Origin: an uncultured Pelagibacteraceae bacterium
GTDB taxonomy: Bacteria > Pseudomonadota > Alphaproteobacteria > Pelagibacterales > Pelagibacteraceae
Assembly (NCBI GenBank): GCA_902584365.1
Contig: CACHZG010000001.1
Location: forward strand, 101,261-165,260
DNA length: 64,000 bases
Reading direction: 5' to 3'
This document shows positions 17,179 through 27,895 of this stretch, in pieces. The position numbers and the translations under genes are program-made. The first letter of the stretch is position 1. Each line of letters begins with the position of its first letter. The notes beneath the pieces were generated by a model. The model worked only from the letters and a program-made list of their open reading frames with translations. It was not told where the DNA came from and ran no database searches.

Positions 17179-19524
17179 CTAGTTAGATTTTCTTTTATAA
17201 TTCATAAAACCAAATAATATTAAAAGTATTACAGAAAAAGGGTAAATTATAGATTTATTTGGCCGCATCAAATTTTCTGTTTTAACCTCAGTTATAATAT
17301 CCCCAGTTTCAAAACCACTTTTTTTTGCTAAACCATTCCACTTAAGCGTATCTACTCTTAAGATTTTATCCTCTTGACTCAGATTGATTCCGTAATCTTC
17401 TAAATTAAACTCATTCTGAAATGATGATTTTTCGATAACAATTAATTTATACCTGTCACCATATTCTGTTTGTCTTGTGATTTTTATATGAGTTTCTTTA
17501 TCTGGATTAAATTTTGAGATTAAAAGCTCATTTTTAGCTAAGTTTATATTTTCAAATTCCGGGTAAAACTTATCTAAAATATATCCTGGTCTAAACAATG
17601 ACATTGAGATAGCTAAAAATATAATTATCTCATACCATTTCAATTTATTAAATAACCAACCCTGCGTTGATGCAGTAAACACTAAAATTGCGATTAAAGA
17701 TGTGATCACTACAGTTAAACCATGCCAGAAATTTTCTATACCGATTAGCAGTAATTCTGGATTAAAAATAAAAACGATAGGTAATATCCCTGTTCTTAAA
17801 CTATACCAGAAAGCTTGAACACCAGTTTTAATTGGATCTGCTTTTGATATCGCGGCTGCAGCATATGAGGCAAGGCCCACTGGTGGTGTAACATCTGCCA
17901 TCAAACCATAGTAGAAAACATATAAATGTATGGCAATTAAGGGAAAAACATATCCAGACGCACTTCCTACCTCTACAACTACTTGAGCCATTAAAGCTGC
18001 AACTACTAAATAGTTAGCTGTTGTTGGTAAGCCCATTCCAAGAATGATACAGAGCACCGCCGTTAATAATAGTAGTGTAATTACATTTCCTCCAGAGATA
18101 GCTTCAACGATAACAATTAAATTATTACTCAAACCAGTTGATGCTACTGCACCAACAATTATTCCAGCGGTAGCTATAGCGATTGCAACGCTAATCATAT
18201 TCAAGGCACCTTTTTCTAAACCAGTAATGACTTTGTTATAACCTTCTCGTAATCCGTTTAAAAATCCCTCATTTAATTGAATGGCTGTGAGAACTTCTTT
18301 GACAATTATGATAGCAAATAAAGATAAGATAGAATAAAAAACTGCTGATGCTGCTGTCCAACGCTCAACTAATAATAAATAGACCAAAATAAAAATTGGA
18401 ATTAAAAAATGAATACCACTTAAAAATGTTTTTCCTAGAGATGGTATTTGATCGTCTGGCAATCCCTTTATATTTAATTTTACTGACTCTAGATGTGAAA
18501 TGTAAAACAAAGCTATGTAAGAAATAACAGCAGGTAAAAACGCGTGAGTAATAACTGTAAAATATGAGATACCAAGCAGTTCAGCCATTACAAACGCAGC
18601 AGCGCCCATAATTGGTGGCATAATCTGTCCATTAACTGAAGCCGCAACTTCAATGGCACCTGCTTTTGTAGATGTGAGACCAGTTCTTTTCATTATTGGA
18701 ATCGTAAAAGTTCCAGTTGTAACAGTATTTGCAACTGATGATCCAGATATCAATCCAGTCAATCCAGACGCTAAAATAGCAGCCTTTGCTGGGCCACCTC
18801 TCATTTTACCTACTAACGCAAAAGCCAGATTGAGAAAATATTTACCACCACCTGCTGCATCTAATGTGGCTCCGAACAAAACAAATAGAAAAATAAAACT
18901 AACTGAAACACTAATAGGTATTCCAAAAATTGCTTCTCCACCAAACCAATGATAACCAACCAGTCTTGTTATCGACAAACCTTGGTGAGATATTAAATCG
19001 GGCATTTTTTGACCAAAAATTGAAAACAGTAAAAATATTAAAGCTATAACTACCAATGGGATTCCTATAGCTCTTCTAGTTGCTTCTAAAAGAAGTAAAA
19101 TACCTAAGCTTCCAAGAATTAACTCATAGGAAATCTTTAGGCCAAATAAATCAAATGAAGCTAGGATACCCTGCCTGTAAACTAAAGCTTCGTACTCCGT
19201 TACTAAATAGAGTGTAGCTAAAATTGAAATTAAAGCCAAAAAAAAGTCAAAAAAATTTATCGGCGAATTCCTTTTTGTTTTAAAGGCTGGGTACGCTAAA
19301 AAACAAAGGCCCATACCGAAAGCCAGATGAATTGCTCTTGCAGGTACGTCAATGAATTTGCCAAAATTTAATAAGAATGGAAGCGGTGATGCATACCACA
19401 ATTGAAACAATGACCAGCTTATAGCTATAAATCCAACAAGTTTTAAATTCAAATTTTTAAGGATTCTTCTAGAGCCACCTTCCTCATCGTGTTGCTTAAA
19501 GAAATTTTCTTTTACTTCTGACAT
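17179..19524 (-). CDS. TRAP transporter fused permease (4TM/12TM, TAXI type)
   Basis: 781 aa; GLTGLISGSSVANTVTTGTFTIPIMKR, AAASVNGQIMPPIMGAAAFVMAE, MGLPTTANYLVVAALMAQ. Confidence 0.95.
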   Translation of the reverse strand: MSEVKENFFKQHDEEGGSRRILKNLNLKLVGFIAISWSLFQLWYASPLPFLLNFGKFIDVPARAIHLAFGMGLCFLAYPAFKTKRNSPINFFDFFLALISILATLYLVTEYEALVYRQGILASFDLFGLKISYELILGSLGILLLLEATRRAIGIPLVVIALIFLLFSIFGQKMPDLISHQGLSITRLVGYHWFGGEAIFGIPISVSVSFIFLFVLFGATLDAAGGGKYFLNLAFALVGKMRGGPAKAAILASGLTGLISGSSVANTVTTGTFTIPIMKRTGLTSTKAGAIEVAASVNGQIMPPIMGAAAFVMAELLGISYFTVITHAFLPAVISYIALFYISHLESVKLNIKGLPDDQIPSLGKTFLSGIHFLIPIFILVYLLLVERWTAASAVFYSILSLFAIIIVKEVLTAIQLNEGFLNGLREGYNKVITGLEKGALNMISVAIAIATAGIIVGAVASTGLSNNLIVIVEAISGGNVITLLLLTAVLCIILGMGLPTTANYLVVAALMAQVVVEVGSASGYVFPLIAIHLYVFYYGLMADVTPPVGLASYAAAAISKADPIKTGVQAFWYSLRTGILPIVFIFNPELLLIGIENFWHGLTVVITSLIAILVFTASTQGWLFNKLKWYEIIIFLAISMSLFRPGYILDKFYPEFENINLAKNELLISKFNPDKETHIKITRQTEYGDRYKLIVIEKSSFQNEFNLEDYGINLSQEDKILRVDTLKWNGLAKKSGFETGDIITEVKTENLMRPNKSIIYPFSVILLILFGFMNYKRKSN

Positions 19525-19534
19525 TTACATAGAA

Positions 19535-19568
19535 TAAAAAAAAAGGCCCAGTTTTTCAACTGGGCCTT
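19535..19568 (-). terminator. Intercistronic terminator-like hairpin (AAGGCCCAGTT-gaaa-AACTGGGCCTT-T8) between TAXI SBP and permease genes
   Basis: Perfect 11-bp stem; T tract on the transcribed minus strand. Confidence 0.85.
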
Positions 19569-19581
19569 AAGTTTTTTAGAC

Positions 19582-20580
19582 TTACATTAAGCCTTTTTCT
19601 TTATAGTATTTTACTGCACCAGGATGTAATGGGGCAGAAAGACCATCAACGATCATTTTCTTTGGATCTAAATTTGCAAAAGCTGGATGTTGTTTTCTAA
19701 AATCATCAAGATTTTCAAAAACAGCTTTTGTAACTGAATATACTAGGTCCTCAGAAACATCTGCACTCGTCACAAATGATGCCATAACACCAAAAGTTGT
19801 TACATCTTTTTTAGAAGTTTTGTAAGTTCCTTTTGGAATAGTTGCAAATGCATAAAAAGGATTATCAGCTACTAGTTTTTTAACTGCGTCCGTATTTAAA
19901 TTAATTATGCTTGCGCCACATCCATCTGTTGACTGTGCAACACCTGCGTTTGGAACACCTACTGTGTAACCAAATGCATCGATTTTTTTATCACAAAGAG
20001 CTCCTGACTGTTCAGAAGAAGTAAGTTCAGAAGTAGCACCAAAATAACCAGTGTCTACACCGTGAGCTTCCATAAGAACTTCAAAAGTCCCTCTTTGACC
20101 AGAACCAGGATTACCTATGTTAACCTTTTTACCTTTTAAGGATTTCCAGTCTTTAATCTTTGAACCTTTTCTAGCTATTATTTGAAATGGCTCTGGATGA
20201 GCTGAAAAAACAGCTCTTAATTTGTCATATGGTTTTACTTTGTCAGGTCTTGTTCCATTATAAGCATGATATTGCCAATCTGATTGAGCTACTCCAAATT
20301 GTAACTCGCCTTGCATGATCTGACCTATGTTATAAGTTGAACCACCTGTTGATGGAGCAGAGCATCTGTATGCTTTATCTGTTCCTTTTTTTCTACCATG
20401 TTCTGCAGACTGTATTTTTGCTACCATTTTGCAAACCGCATTTCCTACTTGGAAATAAACTCCTGTAGGTCCGCCAGTTCCTATTGAGAAGAACTCAGCA
20501 GATTTAGCTATTGAGTTAAATGGGCTTGAAACCGCAAATAATACTAATGCAGCAGAGATTGTTGTTATTATTTTTTTCAT
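19582..20580 (-). CDS. TAXI-family TRAP transporter solute-binding protein
   Basis: Start moved to MKKIITTISAALVLFAVSSPF (signal peptide) from the track's 20634; FFSIGTGGPTGVYFQVGNAVC, VNIGNPGSGQRGTFEVLMEAHG. Confidence 0.95.
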   Translation of the reverse strand: MKKIITTISAALVLFAVSSPFNSIAKSAEFFSIGTGGPTGVYFQVGNAVCKMVAKIQSAEHGRKKGTDKAYRCSAPSTGGSTYNIGQIMQGELQFGVAQSDWQYHAYNGTRPDKVKPYDKLRAVFSAHPEPFQIIARKGSKIKDWKSLKGKKVNIGNPGSGQRGTFEVLMEAHGVDTGYFGATSELTSSEQSGALCDKKIDAFGYTVGVPNAGVAQSTDGCGASIINLNTDAVKKLVADNPFYAFATIPKGTYKTSKKDVTTFGVMASFVTSADVSEDLVYSVTKAVFENLDDFRKQHPAFANLDPKKMIVDGLSAPLHPGAVKYYKEKGLM

Positions 20581-20643
20581 TGTATCTCCCTTTGTTAGTT
20601 GAATGATTAAACTACTTTGCCACTGCAAGGTCAAAGAGATTCT

Positions 20644-21882
20644 TTAAAATTTTTTTGCCCAATTTGATAGTTTTTGTACACCTTCAACTACATTTGGTGC
20701 ATATTTTAAGATTAAGGCATCATCTATAATCGTGTTGTTTTGAATATTTCTTAAGAACAAAGAGCCGTCAAAATCTGTATAGCTTAATCTAACTATCATT
20801 TTTTTTGAATTAAAACCGAAATCACTTCCTGGCAACAAAGCCACACCTGTATCTTTCAAAATTGACTCACATAATTTTGCAGAATTAGTAAATTTAGTGT
20901 TTAGAAATTCGGGCATTAAGTAAAAGCCACCTTGAGGTTTATTTAAGATTACATTATTAGATTTCAAATTTTTGTACACGTATTGTCCAACTGAGTTTAG
21001 AATATTTATCGTACTAATCAAATAATCATCGTAGTTTCCACTATAAGCTTCGACAGCAGCAAATTGAGTTGGGGTATTTACTGTTGAAAATGTTTCACTT
21101 GCCAAAACTTTCATACTTTCTAGGAAATTTTTATGCTTTTTAGGGGCGGCTATAAAACCAATTCTCCATCCACCAGCACCACACCATTTACTTAGTCCAC
21201 TACTTATAAATGTATTTTCTGGATAATACTTTGAAATAGACTCGTACTTTTTATCGAATGACAACTCAGTATAAATTTCGTCTGATAATATTATAAGATT
21301 ATTTTTTTTTGCCACATCTGCTAATTCTCTTAAATTATTACACTTTGTACCGGAGGGATTATTTGGAGAGTTAATAATCAAAATATTATTTTTACTTTTT
21401 AACTTTTTGATTATTTTTTTGATTTGTAATGTTGTTGGAAACCAATTCCCATCTCTAGAAGTCTTAATCCAGTATACTTTATTTTCTGCTATTTTTGCTT
21501 GAGGATTGTAAGAAACCCAGCTTGACTCAGGTAATAATATATTTCCCTTAAAGGCTAAATGCATTAAGTACATTGCTTCTTTCGATCCAGGAGTAATTAA
21601 AATATTTTCAGCAGGATATTCGTTCCCTGTTCTTTTTAAAAGATATCTTGATATAGCCTCTCTTAAATCTAATAGTCCTTTAACTGGTAGGTAATCTTTT
21701 TTTGCAGCATTCAATTTTAAACATTCTACAATTTTCTCTGGAACTGGAAATGGTGATTGTCCAAAACCAAATCTATAAATCTTTTTACCTTTTTTAATTA
21801 AATCTTTTGATTTCTCGTTAATAGCTAGAGTAGATGAAGGCTTTAAGTTTTTTATTTTATTTTTAATTGGGATTTTGCCCAT
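20644..21882 (-). CDS. Pyridoxal-phosphate aminotransferase (class I/II, AspAT-like)
   Basis: INSPNNPSGTKC, LSDEIYTELSF, SSGLSKWCGAGGWRIGF. Confidence 0.9.
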   Translation of the reverse strand: MGKIPIKNKIKNLKPSSTLAINEKSKDLIKKGKKIYRFGFGQSPFPVPEKIVECLKLNAAKKDYLPVKGLLDLREAISRYLLKRTGNEYPAENILITPGSKEAMYLMHLAFKGNILLPESSWVSYNPQAKIAENKVYWIKTSRDGNWFPTTLQIKKIIKKLKSKNNILIINSPNNPSGTKCNNLRELADVAKKNNLIILSDEIYTELSFDKKYESISKYYPENTFISSGLSKWCGAGGWRIGFIAAPKKHKNFLESMKVLASETFSTVNTPTQFAAVEAYSGNYDDYLISTINILNSVGQYVYKNLKSNNVILNKPQGGFYLMPEFLNTKFTNSAKLCESILKDTGVALLPGSDFGFNSKKMIVRLSYTDFDGSLFLRNIQNNTIIDDALILKYAPNVVEGVQKLSNWAKKF

Positions 21883-22020
21883 GCACTAATTAAACGCTTT
21901 TTCTGTTATTTAAAATGATAAAATTAGAACATTTGACATATTGATTCGGTCATGTTTTAATCATATTTTGTTCTCTAAACTAATCTATATATAGTGTTAA
22001 ATTAAAATTCAGACATAATT

Positions 22021-24489
22021 ATGGAAAACATGAAAAATAGAATTGTAGCTCTTTTAGGTCCCACAAATACAGGTAAAACTCATGTAGCCATAGACAAAAT
22101 GCTTACCTACGAGAGTGGTATATTTGGATTGCCTCTTAGATTACTTGCAAGAGAAATTTATGATAAGTGTCTGAAAAGGGTTGGTTCTGACAAAGTTGCT
22201 CTAATTACAGGTGAAGAAAAAATTATCCCAAGCAACGCTCAGTACTTTATCTGCACGGTAGAGTCTATGCCGATAGATAAAGAAGTTGAATTTATAGCTA
22301 TAGATGAAATTCAAATGTGTGCTGATAAGGAAAGAGGACATGTATTTACAGACAGGCTTTTAAATTTAAGAGGGAAAAAATTAACAATGTTTCTCGGCTC
22401 ACAAATAATGAAAAATATTATAAGTGACCTTATTGATAATGTAGAATTTGAAAAAAAGGAAAGATTTTCAAAATTGAGCTATGGGGGTTATAAAAAAATC
22501 TCAAGACTAGATAGAAAAGTTGCAATTATAGCTTTTTCAATTGAAGATGTTTACGCTTTAGCGGAGTTAATAAGAAGACAGAAAGGTGGAGCAGCTGTAA
22601 TTATGGGATCTTTAAGTCCTAAAACAAGAAACTCCCAAGTAAATTTATACCAATCTGGTGATGTCGATTATTTAGTTGCTACTGATGCTATTGGAATGGG
22701 ATTAAACATGGATATAAATGAGATATATTTTTCTAATCTCAAAAAATTTGACGGGAAAAAAACTAGAAGATTAAATACAATCGAAATCTCGCAAATTGCC
22801 GGCAGAGCAGGAAGATTTAAAAATGATGGTGTTTTTGGAACTACTGGAGAGTGTAGCAACTTAAATTCTGATGAAATTGAAAATATAGAGAAGCACACGC
22901 TGCCGGACTGCAAAACAATTTATTGGAGAAATAATAATCTCGTATTTGAGAGCACCAGCAAATTAATAAATTCACTAGAGCAAAAGCCTAATAGACGATC
23001 ACTTATCAGGACCCAAGACTCTTTGGATGAAACAGTCCTTAGATATTTTGTAAAAAAAAGTGACAATAATAATTTATATACAAAAAATTTAGAATTATTG
23101 TGGGAGTGTTGTCAAATACCAGACTTTGAAAAAAAAGCTTATGGACAACATATTAATATAATTGATAAAGTTTTCAAATTTCTCTCTACAAGAAAAGGTA
23201 AAATACCTAATGAGTATATGAGAGAACAATTAAAAGGTTTAGAAAAGCAGCATGGTAATATCGATGTTTTGTCTCACAGAATATCCAACGTTAGAACTTG
23301 GTCATATGTTGCGAATAAAAAAAATTGGGTAGAAAACTCAGATTACTGGGTACAGCTTACAAAAAGTATTGAAGATCAATTGTCAGATAAACTCCATGAT
23401 GAACTGACTAGAAGTTTTATTGACAAAAAAATTAGTGTTTTATCCAGAAGTTTAAAACAAGATTTACAACTAAAAACTACTATTGATGCAGAAAACAAAA
23501 TCATTATTGATAACCATACGATTGGGGAACTTAAAGCTTTAAAATTTAATATAGCTCTAACGGCAAAAACATTAGACACTGATATTAAGTCAATAAAGAA
23601 AGCGGCAAGAAAAAGTATAGGAGAGGAATTATCAAAAAGAGTCGAGGAAATAATCGAAAAAAAAGAAATCCATATTAATGAAAAAAATTATATTGTTTGG
23701 AAAGATAATCCTATTGCTAGATTAAAAAAAGGGCATGATTATCTTAACCCAATAGTTGAGTCTATTGCTGACGAAGCGATTAGTAATGATTTAAGACTAA
23801 AATTAGACAGTTTTTTAAAAGAATGGCTACATCATTATATGAGAGAAATCTTGGGAGATTTAATTAATTTAACAGATGTAAAAATCAAAAATCAATATTT
23901 AAGAGCTCTAGCATTTCAACTTTTTGAAAAAAATGGTGTGATAAAAAGAGATGAAATAAATAATATTATAAAAAAAATACCAGAAGCTGAAAGAAAAATG
24001 TTATGGGGAATGGGTATAAAGATTGGAAGATATCACGTTTACTTACCAAAAATGTTAAAGCCTAAAGCAGTTACGTTTAGAGTATCTCTTTGGAATTTGT
24101 TTAATAATTTTCAAACAAACTTTGATATACCAAAGTTTGGATTAAATTTTTTAGAAAAATCAAGAATTAATCAAGAATTATTACTTCTATGCGGTTTTGA
24201 AAAATTTAGAGAATTTTTTGTAAGAATAGATATATTAGAAAAATTATTCCTAAAAATTATTGAAAAAACAAAAGAAAATAAATTTCAAGTTGATTCCTCC
24301 ATGATGAATTTACTTGGATGTTCAAAAGAAAATTTTTATAAATTAATGATTTTTATGAATTATAAAAAAGATAAAGACTTAGATACTTATAAATATATCG
24401 GATTAAGAAAAAATAAGTTGAAAAAAGATAAATTAGATAATAAAGATAATCCCTTTAACAAGCTTCTTGAATTAAAGTTAGGTCACTAA
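22021..24489 (+). CDS. Suv3-like DEAD/DEAH-type RNA helicase
   Basis: GPTNTGKTHVA, PLRLLAREIYDK, IDEIQMCAD, VATDAIGMGLNM, QIAGRAGRF; C-terminal extension with VTFRVSLWNLF. Confidence 0.9.
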   Translation: MENMKNRIVALLGPTNTGKTHVAIDKMLTYESGIFGLPLRLLAREIYDKCLKRVGSDKVALITGEEKIIPSNAQYFICTVESMPIDKEVEFIAIDEIQMCADKERGHVFTDRLLNLRGKKLTMFLGSQIMKNIISDLIDNVEFEKKERFSKLSYGGYKKISRLDRKVAIIAFSIEDVYALAELIRRQKGGAAVIMGSLSPKTRNSQVNLYQSGDVDYLVATDAIGMGLNMDINEIYFSNLKKFDGKKTRRLNTIEISQIAGRAGRFKNDGVFGTTGECSNLNSDEIENIEKHTLPDCKTIYWRNNNLVFESTSKLINSLEQKPNRRSLIRTQDSLDETVLRYFVKKSDNNNLYTKNLELLWECCQIPDFEKKAYGQHINIIDKVFKFLSTRKGKIPNEYMREQLKGLEKQHGNIDVLSHRISNVRTWSYVANKKNWVENSDYWVQLTKSIEDQLSDKLHDELTRSFIDKKISVLSRSLKQDLQLKTTIDAENKIIIDNHTIGELKALKFNIALTAKTLDTDIKSIKKAARKSIGEELSKRVEEIIEKKEIHINEKNYIVWKDNPIARLKKGHDYLNPIVESIADEAISNDLRLKLDSFLKEWLHHYMREILGDLINLTDVKIKNQYLRALAFQLFEKNGVIKRDEINNIIKKIPEAERKMLWGMGIKIGRYHVYLPKMLKPKAVTFRVSLWNLFNNFQTNFDIPKFGLNFLEKSRINQELLLLCGFEKFREFFVRIDILEKLFLKIIEKTKENKFQVDSSMMNLLGCSKENFYKLMIFMNYKKDKDLDTYKYIGLRKNKLKKDKLDNKDNPFNKLLELKLGH

Positions 24490-24490
24490 T

Positions 24491-24883
24491 ATGTCAAAAT
24501 TGAATAAAGAAGAAATAGTAAAAATAGCTGCTTTAATGATTCATGCATCCAAATTAGATGAACATTTTACCGAAAAAGAAAAAAAACTTGTAATTAACTT
24601 TGTCAAAAATAATTGTTCTGAAAATAGTGATGAATTGAATATTTTTCAGGAAGCCGAGAAACTTGAGAATAATACAAATCAACTTTTAAATTACACGAGA
24701 ATTATAAAAGAAAAATCAAATGAATTTAAAAGTGAAATAATAGAGGAGTTATGGAAAATTATAATTTCAGATGAAAAAGAAGATGAATATGAATCTAATT
24801 TTATGAGAAGACTTTGTGGTTTGATTTATTTTAGTGATAAAAGTTGTGGAGAGATTAAATTAAGGGTAAAAAATAAAAATTAA
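24491..24883 (+). CDS. TerB-family protein
   Basis: 130 aa; [26 protein letters not shown] ... [15 protein letters not shown]. Confidence 0.75.
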   Translation: MSKLNKEEIVKIAALMIHASKLDEHFTEKEKKLVINFVKNNCSENSDELNIFQEAEKLENNTNQLLNYTRIIKEKSNEFKSEIIEELWKIIISDEKEDEYESNFMRRLCGLIYFSDKSCGEIKLRVKNKN

Positions 24884-24884
24884 A

Positions 24885-25223
24885 ATGACTTATTACGTTA
24901 AGGATGAATGTATAAAATGCAAATTAACAGACTGTGTTGAAGTATGTCCGGTTGATTGTTTTTATGAAGGTGAAAATATGTTGGTTATAAATCCTGACGA
25001 ATGTATAGATTGTGGCGTATGTGAACCTGAGTGCCCTATTGATGCTATAAAACCAGATGTTGATGATATTGAAGATAAGGAAAAATGGGTATTGATAAAT
25101 AAAAAGTATTCTGCAATATGGCCGAATATTACAAAAAAAAAAGATCCTATGAAAGATCATGAAAAATTTAGAAAAATTAAAGACAAATTTAAAAACCACT
25201 TTTCAGAAAAACCAGGAACATGA
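24885..25223 (+). CDS. fdxA: 7Fe-type ferredoxin
   Basis: [47 protein letters not shown]. Confidence 0.95.
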   Translation: MTYYVKDECIKCKLTDCVEVCPVDCFYEGENMLVINPDECIDCGVCEPECPIDAIKPDVDDIEDKEKWVLINKKYSAIWPNITKKKDPMKDHEKFRKIKDKFKNHFSEKPGT

Positions 25224-25891
25224 TGAAGAAGCGAAAAAAAACTAAGAAAAAATTAAAAAAAAAAATTAAAACGAATGTAAAGAAAAAAATTGCTTCACAA
25301 ATATTGCAAACTAATATCGAAAAAAAGACAGCGGCAGATGCAGATCAAAAACCCGTAATCACCAAAATTAAGAAACAAGCCACAGAAAAGAGAGTATATA
25401 ATTTAAAAGACTTCGTAGTTTATCCTAAACATGGGGTAGGTAAGATTATAGCAATAGAAAAAGCAAAAATTGGACAAATAGATATTCAGTTCTATAAAAT
25501 ACTAATAGAAAAAGAAAAATTGACTTTAACTATTCCAATAAATCAACAAAGTAATTTAAGACCCATTTCATCAATAAATCAAATTAACAAGTGCATATCT
25601 ATATTGAAAACAAAACCGAAAATTAAAAGGACTATGTGGAGCAGAAGAGCTCAAGAGTATGACCAAAAAATCAACTCTGGAAAAATTTATGAATTAGCTG
25701 AAGTTGTAAAAGATTTAAATAAAAATAGTGACATAATTGCTGATCAGTCTTATTCGGAAAGACAACTTTTTGAAAAAGCTTATGAAAGGCTCAAATCTGA
25801 ATTTGAAGCTGTTCTTACTATAAGTTCAGATGAAGTTAAAAAGAAAATGGATAAAGCTTTAGGCAGATTAAATCTTGCAGATGAACAATAA
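25220..25891 (+). CDS. CarD-family transcriptional regulator
   Basis: Lys-rich N-term, then [17 protein letters not shown] ... [32 protein letters not shown] overlap with fdxA. Confidence 0.95.
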   Translation: MMKKRKKTKKKLKKKIKTNVKKKIASQILQTNIEKKTAADADQKPVITKIKKQATEKRVYNLKDFVVYPKHGVGKIIAIEKAKIGQIDIQFYKILIEKEKLTLTIPINQQSNLRPISSINQINKCISILKTKPKIKRTMWSRRAQEYDQKINSGKIYELAEVVKDLNKNSDIIADQSYSERQLFEKAYERLKSEFEAVLTISSDEVKKKMDKALGRLNLADEQ

Positions 25892-25892
25892 A

Positions 25893-25927
25893 AAAACGCC
25901 CTTTTAATAATTATTAAAAGGGCGTTT
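25893..25927. terminator. Bidirectional terminator (AAACGCCCTTTTAAT...ATTAAAAGGGCGTTT) between carD-like gene and convergent poly-basic micro-ORF
   Basis: Long perfect inverted repeat flanked by A/T runs. Confidence 0.85.
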
Positions 25928-25940
25928 CTAAAAAGAAAAA

Positions 25941-26006
25941 CTATCTTCTTCTTCTTCTTTTTTTAGCTTTTTTCTTTTTTTTAGCTTTTTTTCTTCTTTT
26001 AGCCAT
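25941..26006 (-). CDS. 21-aa poly-Lys/Arg micropeptide, not in ORF track
   Basis: MAKRRKKAKKKKKAKKRRRRR*; SD-like aagGGAGagaag upstream; convergent terminator downstream. Confidence 0.65.
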   Translation of the reverse strand: MAKRRKKAKKKKKAKKRRRRR

Positions 26007-26214
26007 CTTCTCTCCCTTGTTATTAAACAAATCTTAATGATTCGTTTGTTAATTAAACATTAATTATTAAAAGATTCATGTCAAACATAAATTAATTTGC
26101 AAATTTGATTCAAAATTAAATTTTTTTAATTTATTTTTAATTTTTAAAGAAATTAAAAAAAGTTAGTAATATCAATGTTTTTTTAAGCAAATAAATTAAG
26201 TTTTAATTTAATTT

Positions 26215-27891
26215 TTAGTAAAGATTTTCAAGTTGTTGTTTATAATTTTTAATTATTTCTTTTCTTTTTAACTTTAAAGTTGGTGTTAACATTCCGTTTT
26301 CAACTGTAAATTCTTCATTAATTAGTACAAATTTTTTAATTTTTTCAATTAAAGTTAAACTTTTATTTGTATTTTCAATTGTAAGTTTAATTTTTTCTTC
26401 AGTAATTTCCTTTTCACTTACAATTAATGCAACTAAATAATTTTTTTTATCTCCGTACACAAAAGATTGTTTAATATTTTCATTTAAGCATAAAATATTT
26501 TCAACTTTACTTGGAGATATGTTATCTCCACCAAGATTTACAATAATATCTTTTTTTCTATCAGTAATTTTTAAATAATTATTTTTATCAAGCTCTCCTA
26601 TGTCTCCAGTATGAAGCCATCCGTCTTTAATTGCTTTTTCTGTCTCTTCTTTTAAATTCCAATATCCCAACATAACGTTTTCACCTTTAATAAGAATTTC
26701 TCCATCTTCTGCTATTTTCACTTTATTTGTTCTAAATGGTGGTCCCACCGATTCGACTTTGACTAAATCTGGTAAATTACAGCTTACTACCGGGGAGGCC
26801 TCAGTTAATCCATAACCTTGAAGGGTGGGTAGACCTACAGCATTTAAAAACTCTCCAATATTTTGATCTAGAGCCCCTCCCCCAGATACAAAAGCCTGGA
26901 GATTGCCACCAAATTGATTTCTGATTTTTTTTCTCACTAATTTTTCACATAAAAGATTTATGATTTTTTCACCCAAACTTAATTTTTCCTTTTTGAGGAT
27001 TTTTTTTCCTAAATTTAAAGTTTGATTTATAAGTTTCCTTTTAAGTCCTGATTGTTTCTCAAAATTCATATTTATTTTTGTAAAAAGGTTTTGATAGAAT
27101 CTTGGTACAGCAGTCATGATTGTGGGTTTTGCAACTCCCATATTAGAAATCAGTTTTTCTAAACTTTCAGCATAGAAAACTTTTGCTCCAACTATAATTT
27201 GTATAAATTGAACTGTGTGCTCATAAGAATGTGATAAAGGTAACCAAGTCAAGAATACTGGATTTTTTTTTGAGATTAATGTTTCTAATAATTCAACTGC
27301 ACCCTCACAGTTTGATAAAATACCTCCATGGCTTAAAACAACACCTTTAGGATTTCCTGATGTTCCTGAGGTATAAATTATGCAAGCAGGCATATTTCTC
27401 TTTAAATCTTTATTTTCTATTTTTTCGTTAATTGCTTCATCTAATATTTCTTTAATTAATAAACTTTCTGTATCTATTTTTTCAAAGGATATTATTTTTT
27501 TAACATCACTGTTTATAAACTTTTTAATTTTATTGAATTGATCTTGATTTGAAACAAATATTAATGAGGGCTTGCAATCATTTAGAATATATTCATAATC
27601 GTTTGCAGAATAAGTTGTAAAAATAGGAACTGAAATTCCCCCAGCATTCATAATAGCAATATCTGTCATTAACCAATATGGTCTATTCTCAGAAAGTATT
27701 AAACATCTATCACCTTGTTTTATTAGCGATTTAATCTTTGTGGTAAGTTTATAAATTCTTTCAGTTATATCTTCCCAATTATAAGTTTGCTTATCTGGTT
27801 TTAACCATTTTAAGAATGGTCTTTTGCCGTCAACTTCTTCTTTTTTTTTGAAATAAAGTTCAACTAAGCTATTTAATTTTTTTATTTCCAT
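26215..27891 (-). CDS. AMP-binding long-chain acyl-CoA synthetase family protein
   Basis: CIIYTSGTSGNPKGVVLSHGG, QGYGLTEASPVVSCN, GWLHTGDIGELD, TDRKKDIIV. Confidence 0.9.
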   Translation of the reverse strand: MEIKKLNSLVELYFKKKEEVDGKRPFLKWLKPDKQTYNWEDITERIYKLTTKIKSLIKQGDRCLILSENRPYWLMTDIAIMNAGGISVPIFTTYSANDYEYILNDCKPSLIFVSNQDQFNKIKKFINSDVKKIISFEKIDTESLLIKEILDEAINEKIENKDLKRNMPACIIYTSGTSGNPKGVVLSHGGILSNCEGAVELLETLISKKNPVFLTWLPLSHSYEHTVQFIQIIVGAKVFYAESLEKLISNMGVAKPTIMTAVPRFYQNLFTKINMNFEKQSGLKRKLINQTLNLGKKILKKEKLSLGEKIINLLCEKLVRKKIRNQFGGNLQAFVSGGGALDQNIGEFLNAVGLPTLQGYGLTEASPVVSCNLPDLVKVESVGPPFRTNKVKIAEDGEILIKGENVMLGYWNLKEETEKAIKDGWLHTGDIGELDKNNYLKITDRKKDIIVNLGGDNISPSKVENILCLNENIKQSFVYGDKKNYLVALIVSEKEITEEKIKLTIENTNKSLTLIEKIKKFVLINEEFTVENGMLTPTLKLKRKEIIKNYKQQLENLY

Positions 27892-27895
27892 AATA

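Noticed and set aside
19582-20634. Track start of the TAXI binding protein at 20634
   Set aside because: MKKIITTISAALVLFAVSS at 20580 is a proper signal peptide with an upstream SD-like aaaGGGAGat; the 18-aa extension is not signal-peptide-like.
26040-26214. AT-rich low-complexity tract as replication origin or regulatory array
   Set aside because: Simple A/T runs without recognisable DnaA boxes or repeated motifs.
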